Source: Phyto melanocephala (lineage: Eukaryota > Arthropoda > Insecta > Diptera > Rhinophoridae). From it: a DNA stretch of 64,000 nt. Shown piece by piece: positions 44,814 to 56,343 of the stretch (position 1 is the first letter of the stretch; every line of letters begins with the position of its first letter). Below the pieces are notes generated by a model that was not told the DNA's origin, did no database searches, and was given only the letters and a program-made list of their open reading frames with translations. The stretch spans positions 22,111,201 to 22,175,200 of the forward strand of contig OW799235.1 in the NCBI GenBank assembly GCA_941918925.1. Reading direction: 5' to 3'. The position numbers and the translations under genes were made by a program.

Positions 44814-45475
44814 ATACCCTTCACCTTTGGTGCACAAGGGTATAATAGCTTTGTCATTCCGTTTGTAATTTCTACATTTTTCATTTCCGACCCCATAAAG
44901 TATATATTTTCTGAAAGCTTATGAATAGGGGAGTCGATTAAGCCCTGTCAGTCTGTCCGTCTGACCGTTTGTCCGTGTGTTGCTTGAAATCAACTTTTAG
45001 AAGCCACTATATGTTCCTCAGATCTGTATATGGTATCAATCTCTTGGAAATATCCGGGAATGGATCGCTATTGAAATTCTGAGATATGAGCAAAAAACCA
45101 CGACCACCTCGTTTTTTTTTCACAATTACAACAACAACATGCATATATACTGGTTAGAGTAAACGTGGCATCGAATCCCAGCTGAGCCAAAAATTTTTTT
45201 TTTATTTTATATATTATTTATATTTTGTTTATATATATTTATTTTTAATTTTTTAAAAAAAATTTTTTTGTAAATTTTTTTGTTGTTTTTTTAATATATT
45301 TTTTTTTTAATTTCTTTTTAGAAACATAAATACGTAAACTCAATTTATAATTTTACAATGGTTTTTTATATGTATGTTTTTTACATGTATGTACGTATTT
45401 TATATGACATGAATGGTGATTGCAAGATTACACGTTTTGAAGGGTGTATAAGATTCGGCACGGCACTGTTACTTG
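44814..45475 (+). mobile_element. DINE-like repeat, type B, full-length
   Basis: TATACCCTTCACCTTTGGTG and ACAAGGGTATA hairpin at the 5' end, GTCTGTCCGTCTGACCGT block, A/T run, and 3' end GATTCGGCACGGCACTGTTA, CTTG. The surrounding type A sequence shows insertion between T residues. Confidence 0.8.
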
Positions 45476-45614
45476 TTTTATAAACAGATTATTCTACCCT
45501 GATTACATTTATTAATAAAATAATTAATTTTGTGGTATAAAAGTACTAGGCAAAATTTGTGGTGGGTATAAAAAATTTGGCGCAAGGCGAATCTAGTGTT
45601 CTTATTGTTTCTTA

Positions 45615-45738
45615 CCCTCATACCTAAACAAGAGCGTCAAGCGTTGCATTTTTGCATGTATTTTGTTATTGTAACAAAAACAAAACACATGTACAACTCC
45701 AACGCTTGACGCTCAACGCTCTTGTGTATGTATGAGGG
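45615..45738. mobile_element. 124-bp MITE with TTA target duplication
   Basis: Inverted ends CCCTCATACCTAAACAAGAG and the complement CCCTCATACATACACAAGAG, each followed by a TCAAGCGTTG-type segment. Flanked by TTA on both sides, as for PIF/Harbinger elements. Non-coding hairpin. Confidence 0.75.
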
Positions 45739-45884
45739 TTAGAAAAATGTTTTCTTTTAAACAACACATTTTTTTTCGATAATGATAGCAAATAAAACTT
45801 TAAACAATATTTTTTGTGCTGTCGGCATTTATCTTGTTCTTATTACATTCTTAAGAGATCACATCGGAATTTTGTTTTTGTTTT

Positions 45885-47873
45885 TTTTTATATATATATT
45901 CTGAACCAGGGTTTGATTTGATGACGATATAGCTATGTCCGTCCGTCTGTCCGTCTGTTGAAAGCACGATTGAGGTCGCATCGAAAAAGCTAGGGGATTA
46001 AATTCTGCCAGAATCTTTCTTATAGACAATGTTTGTTTGGTATTGAAAATGGGCTAAATCGGAATATTAGGAAGAGATTTATAGCTCGTAATGCAAGAGT
46101 AAGTCGAAGAAACCGTGTCCTTCGAACATCGAATAAAATGCAATTGTGTCCAAACGCATTAACGTGCAGTCATGAAACTTCGAATATATATTTATCGAGT
46201 CAAGACAATTAATATTCCCAAAAATTGCTTACATCTATGCATTAGGAAAGGAGTTATCGATCAAAATGTACGAAAATTTATACCGCACAGTGTATTTTTC
46301 AGTATATTTTAAATTTAAAACCTAATGAAACGGACAAAATTAGATGTACGATTCTGAAATTTCGCACACTTTGCTTTTTGGTGAGAGGCTTTTCTGTAAC
46401 GGAAAATCAATGTGCCACGCCCACTTTTACGCCCACCTTCCATATAACGTTTTACCTAAAATTCATATAAATTTCTCTACTAATAAAGATTTTGAAATAA
46501 AAAGGACTGTATTGAAACATCTAAATTGTACCCACTAGGAAATTTAAAAGCTCATAAAACCGACAAAATTTGAGGTATGATGATAAAATTTGCTACGTTA
46601 TCCTTCTGGTCAATGTCATTACTGTTCAAGAAAATTAAGGTGCCACGCCCACTTTTACGCCCATATAACGATTTAACTGAAATACTTATGATTTCTCTAT
46701 TAATAAAGATTTTGGAATAATAAAGGGCTATGTTGAAACATCTAGGCTGTACTCATTCGCAAAAATAACTTTGACACGCCTACTATAACGGCCACTTTTT
46801 ACGTTATCTACCGTTAATGAAATTTAAAAGCTCAAAAAACCGATAAAATTCGAGGTATGATGATGAAATTTGCTACATATATCCTTCTAAACAATGGAAT
46901 TGTTGTGCCAAAAACTTTAAGTGACACGCCCACTTTAACGCCTACCTCCCATATAACGGTTTATTCTAAATTCATGGGAAAAAAATGACTATATTGAAAT
47001 ATCTAACTTGTATTTATTAGCAGAAACTTTATTGACACGCCTACTTTTACGCCCACTTCAATAAAATACTAAATTTACGAAAACATTTTACTATCATATC
47101 GAAGTTATTAAAGGTGGTTAAATTTTAAGGGCCGATGTTGATTTTAAATAAACACAAATTATTTAAGAAATTATTATTATTTATTTTTATAATGATAATA
47201 TTTGTATGGTGCAATTATGTATTTAACAAAATATCGGCCAAATGGCTACCCCCCCCCATCCTTGGCGCCACTTCTCTATCTGATGGTCTAAATTTTCAAT
47301 GACAATGTTGATGCTCAATTGTTGGGCATGATGATGAGTCGAGGTTGACTGCTCTTTTGCCACACTATCGCAAAAAGCAGCAATAGTTCCCATCCAACGA
47401 ACTAAGAAGGCATTCACAGATTTTCTAACATTTTATACAGACCTGTTTTGCAGAAATTTAAATATTTTTTACAATTCTCCCGATTGTGGACGAATTTTAA
47501 AGATTATGTTGATCAAAAAAATTACGAAGTGCACAAAATGCATTTTGATTTGAACGCCCATTTGTATAAAAAACCTGAATAACTTTAAAGCGTTGTTTAT
47601 TTGCGTATCTTTCCACGGATAAAATTGAGTAAGTTTGAGATAGAGAAATGTCAAATGAAATGCAGAAAACAAATTTAAAGACTAGGTGTAGTTCAGCTTC
47701 AACTTGGACACTTAAAATTTAACCAACCTCTACAAAGAAAGTCATACATATTTTATTATAAAGAGATTATTCCATAATGATTAACAAAATAATAAATAAT
47801 GTGCTTTAAATGTACACAAAATTGGTGGTGGGTATAAAAGATTCGGCACTGCCGAATATAGTGCTCTTACTTG
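45885..47873 (+). mobile_element. DINE-like repeat, type A, 5'-truncated, with passenger
   Basis: Begins in the (TA)n region and keeps the GTCCGTCCGTCTGTCC block, the 288-bp units and the 3' end GATTCGGCACTGCCGAATAT, CTCTTACTTG. Confidence 0.8.
47111..47730 (-). mobile_element. mariner passenger
   Basis: AAGGTGGTTAAATTTTAAGG and CACTTAAAATTTAACCAACC ends with TA flanks. C-terminal remnant SINIVIENLDHQIEKWRQGW. C run of nine. Same position and relative orientation as the other passengers. Confidence 0.8.
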
Positions 47874-49713
47874 TTTTTATTATTTTCGACGCCGACTCTA
47901 ATTTAGAATTTTGACATAGTTACCCAGCAAAAACTAGGTAAAGGCTGGTTTTTACTAAACAACATACTTTTCGATGACTTTTTCATATTGTCTGTCTTAC
48001 TTAGAAGTGTTTCAGTAATGACTTGAGACTCATAAGTACTTATTTTTAGACATTTGCTAAGATATATGGGTCAATTTCAAAAAAAACGTACACATCGAGT
48101 TTTTTTTTTCTTATTTTTAAAGTTTTTCCAATTCGCCGGTAAGAATGGCCAATTTATGTAGAAATTGATGAAGATTCCGGTGGTACTTTTAGGCTCTCAA
48201 AAAGATCAATATTGTGTGACGATCTAGAGATTTTATTGCACGTAAACAAGAAATAATGCCAAATTTAAAGTTTAACGAAAAAAAGTTTATTCTTTTACAA
48301 AAAGTAAGTAAAAAAAAAACAAAAAATCTTAAAAAAAAAATTTTCATACAAAACTAAACATATATATATTCTTTGATGTCTTTAACAAAAATGGAAAAAA
48401 GGAAGTAATTCTTGAAGAAACTTAGACACGTATGTAAATATTTGACGCAAAACAATAACTTAACTTAATTTAGTTTAAAAAATTTTATTCGAATTCTTAT
48501 TCTGAATCTGTATAAACTTCTTGAAATGACAACCGGCTTTGTTTTTTTTTATTCTCATTAATTTTTACTACTTTCGAATTAAGTTTGTGGCAGTTGCATT
48601 AATGTCCGGTCCCCAAAAGATTTATGTTGAAAAGTATTATACCTTTCTTTCTTCTTTATTTTATACTCGTCGTTACGAGCTTTATCGAGCTTTACTTTCT
48701 CTCGATATCTTCGCTCTTTCAGCCGCCGTTAATTTTGTTGTTTTACTCTTAAAAATTAAAAAATAAAATCATAATTAAGCATTTTAAGCTATGAAGCAAT
48801 ATATATCAAAAGTGATGCTCATGAAATATTTGCCTATTCTGGGTTTTTTTCATAGGCAATTTATTTCTCAAACTCACAAAATATAAAAAAATGAGTTGAA
48901 ACCACGTAAACAATGATTGCCAACTTAAAATTTTTACATTTAATATATTCACTTTTAAAAAAATTAGCGTGACGCTCATGAATTTTTATCGCGCCCTTAC
49001 CATGGTGTTCACAAAAACTGCGCAAATGCACACTTTTTTACAAAGATTTTTTTTCGCTTTTTCACTTTTGTAATAATTAAGGTTTGTACTTTCCTTACGT
49101 TATTTAATTTATTTAAATGCAAATTGAAAACAAGTAATATTACTTGAATTATAAAAAAGTGACGCTCAATGCAAATTGTGGGGACAACCTTTCTTTGCAA
49201 CACCAAATTCCCACTAGTTCAGTTTTGACGACTATAACAAATGAAAACACAAGAAAGAAACTCAATAATTCGAAAACTGTTATTAAATGTTTCATATTTA
49301 CATTTTTCTGGATTTTATTTAATTTTGTTTACTAAAAATTCTAACGGGGGACACACGCTTTTGTATGGAAGGAGTCCGAGGGAGAAACAAAATACCATTC
49401 TAAATAAACAAAAAAACAAACATACAAATTTGAGAATTACGTTTTTTTGTTGCATATTCCTCGCTGATCACTCTCAAATTTTTTATTTTTTTGTTGTTGT
49501 TTTTTTTTACCTAAAATAGTAGTGTTAAGTGCGGGGACACAAAAATTGCGTTTTTTTTTTAATTGACCCATGTACATATGTATGTGTGTTCTTATTAGAA
49601 CATAATCCTGCGGATTTGCAACTATGTTTTATTATTTAGCTCAATCTTTTACATTATTGCAATTTCTTAAACTTATTCTTAAAATCTTGACAAAAATCAC
49701 ACTTTTCAATTTT
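47874..49713. other. unassigned region with a weak transposon-like ORF trace
   Basis: No intact gene. On the minus strand near 48600-48740, two frames join as KSKTTKLTAAER and RRYREKVKLDKARNDEY, then KIKKKERYN. This resembles the basic N-terminal segments of repetitive insect proteins (AAERQRRYREK-type). From about 49585 a 130-base block with TTATTAGAACATAATCCTGC matches the downstream flank of the array units, so it is an array fragment. The rest is AT-rich. Confidence 0.45.
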
Positions 49714-52146
49714 TATACCCGCCACCAAAAAAATGGTGGGGGTATATTCATTTTGTCATTCCGTTTGTAACACATCGAAATATCCATTTTAGACCCCATA
49801 AAGTATATATATTCTGAATCGGGGTTTGATTTTATGACGATCAAGCTATGTCCGTCCGTCTGTCCGTCTGTTGAAAGCACGATAAAGGTCGCACCGAAAA
49901 AGCTAGGGGGCTCAAATTTTTCCAGAATCTTTCTTATAGACAAGGTTTGTCTGGTATTGAAAATGAGCTAAATCGGAATATTAGGAAGAGAGTTATAGCT
50001 CGAAAAGCCAGAGTAGGTCGAAAAAACCGTGTCCTTCGAACATCGAATAAAATGGAATTGTGTCCAAACGCATTTACGTAGACTCATAAAACTTCGAATA
50101 TATATTTCCTGGGTAAAGACAATATTTTTCCTCGAAATTTGTCTAAATCTATGCATTGGGAGAGGAGTTATCTATCAAAATGTACGAAAATTTATACCGC
50201 ACAGTGTATTTTTCGGTATATTTAAAAACAAAAACGTCATAAAAGCAACAAAATTGGATGCACGACTCTGAAATTTTGTACACTTTGCTTTTTGGTGACA
50301 CGCTTTCTTGTAACGGCAAATCAATGTGCCACGCCCACTTTTACGCCCACCTCCAATATAACGTTTTACCTAAAATTCATATAATTTCTCTATTAATAAA
50401 GATTTTGGAATAATAAAGGACTATATTGAAACACCTAAGTTGTACTCATTAGCAAAAACAACTTTGACACGCCTACTATAACGCCCACTTTCACTTTTGA
50501 ATTGTGTCCAGACGCATAAACGTAGTCATGAAACTTCGAATATATATTTATCGAGTCAAAAGAATATTTTTCCCTGAAAATCGCTTAAATCTATGAATTA
50601 GGAAGAGAGTTATAGATAAAAATGTACGAAAATTTATACCGCACAGTGTATATTTCAAATTTAAAACGTAATAAAACTGACTAAACTATATGTACGATTC
50701 TGAAATTTTGCAAACATGGCTTTTTGGTCAAAGTCTTCGTTATAACGGAAAATAGATGTGCCACGCACACTTTTTTTCTTAAATTTTTATAAAAATATAT
50801 TAGTCATATATATTAGCATTTATTCATCTCACACTGCACCATTTATTGTACTGTAGCTAAATATAAGATAAAGATGATAAGATAGATGACTCTACTAGCA
50901 ACTACTAGATGGCACGCTAACAACTTATGCTTATGTTCTCCTGAAGTTATGCTCTATTAAAAATGGGAATTTAGGAAAATTTTGACCTAAGTAAAAATAA
51001 ATTATCTCTAAACATTATAAACAATTTATTTTCATGTACTTATGGCTAACAAATTTTAAAATTATACAAAACTTATTTCGTTTGAAAATCTTTTAAAAGC
51101 AAAATGTTATAGAAGTTTAAAAATCAAAATCTTACTAATAAATTTCCCATTTTAGAAAAATGCAGAGAATGTATATTTTAAATCACCCTGTGGCCCTTAA
51201 AATTTAACCTTAAATTCACTTTCTTCCTCTTAAATTCTCTATGAATAAAGATTTAAGAATACTAAAGGACTATATTGAAATATCTAAGTTATGTTTATTA
51301 GCAGAAACTTTATTGACACGCGTATTTTAACGGCCACTTTTATTGAAAGACTAAATTTTCGAAAACATTTTACTAGCATACCGAAGTTATAATGGGTGGT
51401 TTAATTTTAAGGGACTATGTTGATTTTGAATAAAATTATTATGAAATTATTATCATTTATTTTTATAATGATAATATTTGTATGCTTCAATTATGTATGG
51501 AACAAAATATCGGCCAAATGGCCCCCCAACCTATGCGGCACACCACGATCCGATAGTCAAAATTTTCAATGACACTGTTGATGCTCGATTGTTGGGCACG
51601 ATGATGAGTCGAGGTTGCTTGCTCTTTTGCCACGTTATCGTGAAAAACAGCAATGTTTCCCATTCAACGAACTAAGATGGCATTCACAGATGTTTTCACA
51701 TTTCATACAGACCTGCTTTGCAGACATTTAAATATTTTTTACAATTCTCACGATTGTGGACGAATTCGAACGATTATGTTGACCAAAAGAATCACGAAGT
51801 GCACGAAATGCATTTTGATTTGAACGCCCATTTTTATAAAAATCTTTAATATTTAAAAGCGTTGCTCGATTGCGTATCTTTCCACGGTTCAAATTGAGTT
51901 AGTCTGAGATTGAGAAATGTCAAATGAAATACAAGAAAAAAGTTGAAGTTTAGATGTTTTTCACCTTAAACATGGGCCCTTAAAATTTAACCACCCCACC
52001 CTCTACAAAGAAAGTGATACATATTTTATTATAAAGAGATTATTCTATAGCGATTAACAAAATAATAAATATTGTTCTTAAAATGTTCACAAAATTGGTG
52101 GTGGGTATAAAAGATTCGGCACAGCCGAATATAGTGCTCTTACTTG
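49714..52146 (+). mobile_element. DINE-like repeat, type A, with internal rearrangement and passenger
   Basis: Intact 5' hairpin (TATACCCGCCACC..GGTGGGGGTATA) and 3' end. Part of the 5' interior is repeated (GAATTGTGTCCAAACGCAT at about 50053 and again at 50498). A foreign AT-rich block (about 50790-51190) interrupts it before sequence resumes near 51230. Confidence 0.75.
51392..52003 (-). mobile_element. mariner passenger
   Basis: Ends GGGTGGTTTAATTTTAAGGG and GGGCCCTTAAAATTTAACCA. More diverged than the others, and the C run is only six bases long. Confidence 0.8.
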
Positions 52147-52224
52147 TTTTTATTGTATTTGTTGTAGTTATGTAGTCACCTGTTTGATTCGCCTTTGTCT
52201 ATATTTTGCCTACATATATGTACA

Positions 52225-52382
52225 TATGTATGTGTGTTCTTATTAGAACATAATCCTGCGGATTTGCAACTATATTTTATTATTTAGCTCAATCTTTTAC
52301 ATGATTGCAATTTCTTAAACTTATTCTTAAAATCTTGACAAGAATCACACTTTTCAATTTTTTTTTTTTCATTAAATATTTT
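52225..52382. other. array-unit fragment left of the DINE copy
   Basis: TTCTTATTAGAACATAATCC and GCGGATTTGCAACTATATTT match the downstream flanks of units 3 and 4. This is the outer part of unit 5, split from the rest by the DINE insertion at 52383. Confidence 0.75.
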
Positions 52383-54269
52383 TATACCCGCCACCAAAAA
52401 AATGGTGGGGGTATATTCATTTTGTCATTCCGTTTGTAACACATCGAAATATCCATTTTAGACCCCATAAAGTATATATATTCTGAATCAGGGTTTGATT
52501 TGATGACGATCTAGCTATGTCCGTCCGTCTGTCCGTCTGTCCGTCTGTCAGTCTGTCCGTCTGTTGAAAGCACGATAGAGGTCGCACCGAAAAAGCTAGG
52601 AGGCTCAAATTTTGCCAGAATCTTTCTTATAGACAAGGTTTGTTTGGTATTGAAAATGGGCTATATCGGAATATTAGGAAGTGAGTTATAGCTCGGAATG
52701 CAAGAGTAGGTCGAAAAAACCGTGTCCTACGAACATCGAATAAAATGGTATTGTGTCCAAATGGATTAACGTACAGTCATGAAACTTCTAATATATATTT
52801 CTCGAGTCAAAGCAATATCTCTCACCAAAAATTACCTAAATCTAATCATTAGGAAAGGAGTTATCGATCAAAATGTACGAAAATTTATACCGCACAGTGT
52901 ATTTTTCGGTATATTTAAAAACAAAAACGTCATAAAACCAACAAAATTGGATGTACGACTCTGAAATTTTGCACACTTTGCTTTTTAATGAAAGGCTTTT
53001 TTTTGACGGAAAATCAATGTGCCACGCCCACTTTTACGCCCACCTCCCATATAACGTTTTACCTAAAATTGATATAATTTCTCTATTAATAAAGATTTTG
53101 GAATTATAAAGGGCTATATTGAAACATCTAAAATGTACTCATTCGCAAAAATAACTTTGACACGCCTACTATAACGCCCACTTTTCACGTTATCTACCGT
53201 TAATGAAATTTAAAAGCTCATAAAACCGACAAAATTAGAGGTATGATGATCAAATTTGCTACGTATATCCCCCTAGGCAGTGTCATTATTGTACAAAAAA
53301 ATTAAGGTGCCACGCCCACTTTTACGCCCACCTCCCATATAACGTTTTACCTAAAATTCATAAAATTTCTCTATTAATAAAGATTTTGGAATAATAAAAG
53401 GCTATATTGAAACATCTAAAATGTACTCATTCGTAAAAATAACTTTAACACGCCTACTATAACGCCCACGTTCATTAAAAGACTACATTTACAAAAGCCT
53501 TTTAGTAGCATATCGAAGTTATAAAGGGTGGTTAAATTTTAAGGGCTGATGTTGAATTATTCAAATTATTTAGGAAATTATTATTATTTCTTTTTGTAAT
53601 GATAATATTTGTACGGTTCAATTATGTATTTAACAAAATATCGGCCAAATGCCCCCCCCCCCCCCATCCTTGGCGCCACTCCTCTATCTGATGGTCCAAA
53701 TTTTCAATGACAATGTTGATGCTCAATTGTTGGGCACGATGATGAGTCGAGGTTGACTGCTCTTTTGCCACACTATCGAAAAAAACAACCATGCTTCCTA
53801 TTCAACGAAATAAGAAGGCATTCACAGATTTTCTAACATTTTATACAGACCTGTTTTGCAGAAATTTAAATATTTTTTACAATTTTCCCGATTGTGGATG
53901 AATTTGAATGATTATGTTGATCAAAAGAATTACGAAGTGCATTTAAACACCCATTTTCATAAAAAAAACCTGAATAACTTTAAACAGTTGCTCATTTGCG
54001 TATCTTTCTACAGATCAAATTGAGTAAGTTTGAGATTGAGAAATGTCAAGTGAAATGCAGAAAACAAATTTAAAGACTAGGTGTAGTTCACCTTCAACAT
54101 GGGCCCTAAAAAATTTAACCACCCTCTACAAAGAAAGTGATACATATTTTATTATAAAGATATTATTCAATAGCGATTAACAAAATAATAAATATTGTGC
54201 TTTAAATGTACACAAAATTGGTGGTGGGTATAAAAGATTCGGCACAGCCGAATATAGTGCTCTTACTTG
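52383..54269 (+). mobile_element. DINE-like repeat, type A, full-length
   Basis: Nearly identical, in reverse, to the 14.8 and 27.3 kb copies. Units 3 and 4 show the uninterrupted site CATTAAATATTTTTTAAGCT. Here CATTAAATATTTT precedes TATACCC, and CTTACTTG is followed by TTAAAGCTGACAGC, so insertion was within a T run (T|T). Confidence 0.85.
53524..54126 (-). mobile_element. mariner passenger
   Basis: AAGGGTGGTTAAATTTTAAG and AATTTAACCACCCTC ends, TA flanks, C run of fourteen. Same site as in six other copies. Confidence 0.85.
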
Positions 54270-54610
54270 TTAAAGCTGACAGCTATTTTTTTGGGTTTTC
54301 GAAAAAAATTAATATCAGGTAAAAAATTTATTAATATTAATTAAAAATATAATTCAAATTTATAAATAAATCAATCAGTCAAATAATTAAAAAAAAATTA
54401 ACAAAAATGTTTTCTGTGCAAAGACAATATTTATTTATTTCTAGCTTGAACTCAGTTTTATTTTTAATTATTCTATACGAAGAGATTAAATTTTTTATTT
54501 GTGACACCATTTATTTATATATTTTTATTTTAAATATGCATTTTTAGCTTTATGGTACATTTTGGTATTAATACATTAAACACGATTTTAAAAGCACGAA
54601 AGTAATAGCC
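54270..54610. other. unit 5 downstream flank
   Basis: Matches 29650-29710 and 30090-30390 of unit 3 with an internal deletion. A possible AATAAA poly(A) signal (minus) lies at 54510-54515. Confidence 0.65.
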
Positions 54611-55183
54611 TTATTTGTAGCAAATACAAATACCTGCGAAATTACAAAACCCAGACTTAAAGTTATGTTGTATACAATTATATCCACAATACATGTTATT
54701 AAGTCCAAACAAATTTATTTGCTCTACGTTACAAACATCTTTAAAGGCAATTAAATATGGTTCTTTAATTTCAACTTTGCGGTAATGAGTTTTATCCGAT
54801 ATGACAAAATCATTGGCGCTACTTTCGTTATTTATGTGGCGTTGGCACATATAAGTGTTTTTGGAGATGAATTGATCAGTCTGCGTTCTGCAATGAAAAA
54901 TACAACGGAAATGATTGTTTGCGGAAGGAGTAGTCATTGAGCTGCAATTTTTTTGATTGTCACCGTTCGAACCAATATTTTCTTCTAAAGTAATTGTAAC
55001 AAATTCTTCTTGTCTGACCTCAGAAGTGTTTTCAGTAACATCAGACACGACTGATCCTTCTACGAGATCCTTCTCTTTAAGGTGGGTCTCGTCGAGAGCG
55101 TAAATATCATTAAAGTCTACGGCTTGCACTAGATTAACAGCGAAAATTGCAAGGAATGACAACAATGTCCACAAGAAGATCAT
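54611..55183 (-). CDS. gene 5: two-domain defensin-like protein with decayed domain 1 (190 aa)
   Basis: Signal peptide 1-21 (LAIFAVNLVQA), NTS sequon at 52-54. Domain 1 keeps only Cys80, 94, 98 and 113: Cys4 is Phe105, Cys5 is Tyr111 (KNTYMC), and three residues are missing between Cys3 and position 4 (CRTQTDQF). The defensin disulphide set 1-4 and 2-5 is therefore impossible there, and only 3-6 remains. Domain 2 is complete (151, 166, 170, 180, 186, 188) and ends FCNFAGICICYK. The open frame is otherwise intact and has the TATA and GATA elements, so it is probably still expressed. Confidence 0.85.
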   Translation of the reverse strand: MIFLWTLLSFLAIFAVNLVQAVDFNDIYALDETHLKEKDLVEGSVVSDVTENTSEVRQEEFVTITLEENIGSNGDNQKNCSSMTTPSANNHFRCIFHCRTQTDQFISKNTYMCQRHINNESSANDFVISDKTHYRKVEIKEPYLIAFKDVCNVEQINLFGLNNMYCGYNCIQHNFKSGFCNFAGICICYK

Positions 55184-56343
55184 TTTTTAAAAGAAACAAA
55201 ATGAGAACTATAGTCTATGACGTTAGATAGTTGAAAGTTTATTGCTTAAAGTAATTTTACTGCATTTATACTAAAAGTTTTTATTTATCTATGAATTAGT
55301 CTATATTTGTCTTTTAAACAGTTCAAAATTTTTATTGTTTAAAAATACTGTTTATTAACTCGTGTATTAAACAATTGTTTCTAATATTCTTTTTGGGTAT
55401 ATTTGTTAAAAAAAAAACTAAAAAAAACTGGTTTTTTAATTGTTAATACATCCGAAGTGCTTGATATTGAAAACGATCTAAGTCAGAAGACTGTTTTAGT
55501 TTATAATGCAAAAGTATGTCATAATAAAATTACTTTCTAACATCGAATAAAAGGCACTTGCATCTAAACGTACATACGTAGAGTGATAAAATTTCAGAGG
55601 TATATTTGATTTAGGTCCATGTATTACGAAATTAGTTATAATTAAAAAAGTTAGTAAAAATTTTACCCTGCACAGTGTCTTTTTTAAGCTCGTTAAGAAT
55701 CAAAACGTCATAAATCCAACAGCATTAGATGTACCATTCTAAAATTTCGCTTACACATCTTTTGCTTAATGTCATTGTAATATGAGATAATAAGCAGATT
55801 ATTTTACACTAAGAAACAACTTAAAATTCTGATTTTTTGAAATTCTTTTTAATTTTGAATAATAAATAAACTAATAAAAATATATATAAATGAAAAAAGT
55901 TTGGCATGACTACTTTCACTTTCACCTGCAATGTTAAGCATACTCACTATTATACTTGAGATAAATTGGTGCAATGTACGCGTCCACTTACAACATGGAC
56001 TAATATGTCATGGTTGCAGTTTTCGAATAATTCAAAAAACCGTAAAAAAACAGTTGTGTGGTTTTTCCAGTAAAACCGGTTCGAATAACCTTTTTTTATT
56101 TTGTTAATATAAAATTAAAAAAAAAACACAAATTTTAGTTAGTTTATTTTTAATTCAAAATTGAACACTTAGAAAAATTTGTCTTTAAAATTATATTCAA
56201 TTTATTGAACTTTTTATACATTTACAGTAAAACTTTATTGTCAAAAACACACTGTATCAATAAACAAAAGAACAAAGTGAGATTATTCAAATACTCTTGA
56301 TAAATGTGCATAGTTAATTGAATTTCCTTAAATAATATTTTAA
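55184..56343. other. unit 5 upstream flank
   Basis: Parallel to 30979-32370 with a deletion near 55790. The ACCGGTT-type cluster is reduced (clear only near 56075). No gene. Confidence 0.7.
55264..55289 (-). promoter_or_regulatory. gene 5 TATA box and GATA site
   Basis: TAGTATAAATGCAG 81 bases before the ATG and TAGATAAATA upstream, spaced as in genes 3 and 4. Confidence 0.65.

Larger units (their letters stand above)
42570..45607 (+). mobile_element. degraded DINE-like type A repeat split by two insertions
   Basis: Pieces at about 42570-43115, 44324-44813 and 45476-45607 together make one type A copy ending TTTGGCGCAAGGCGAATCTA, GTGTTCTTATTG. A mariner (43118-44321) and a type B repeat (44814-45475) are inserted in it. 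It lacks the mariner passenger: AAACAAAGAAAGTAATAC runs directly into the type B insertion site. Confidence 0.65.
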
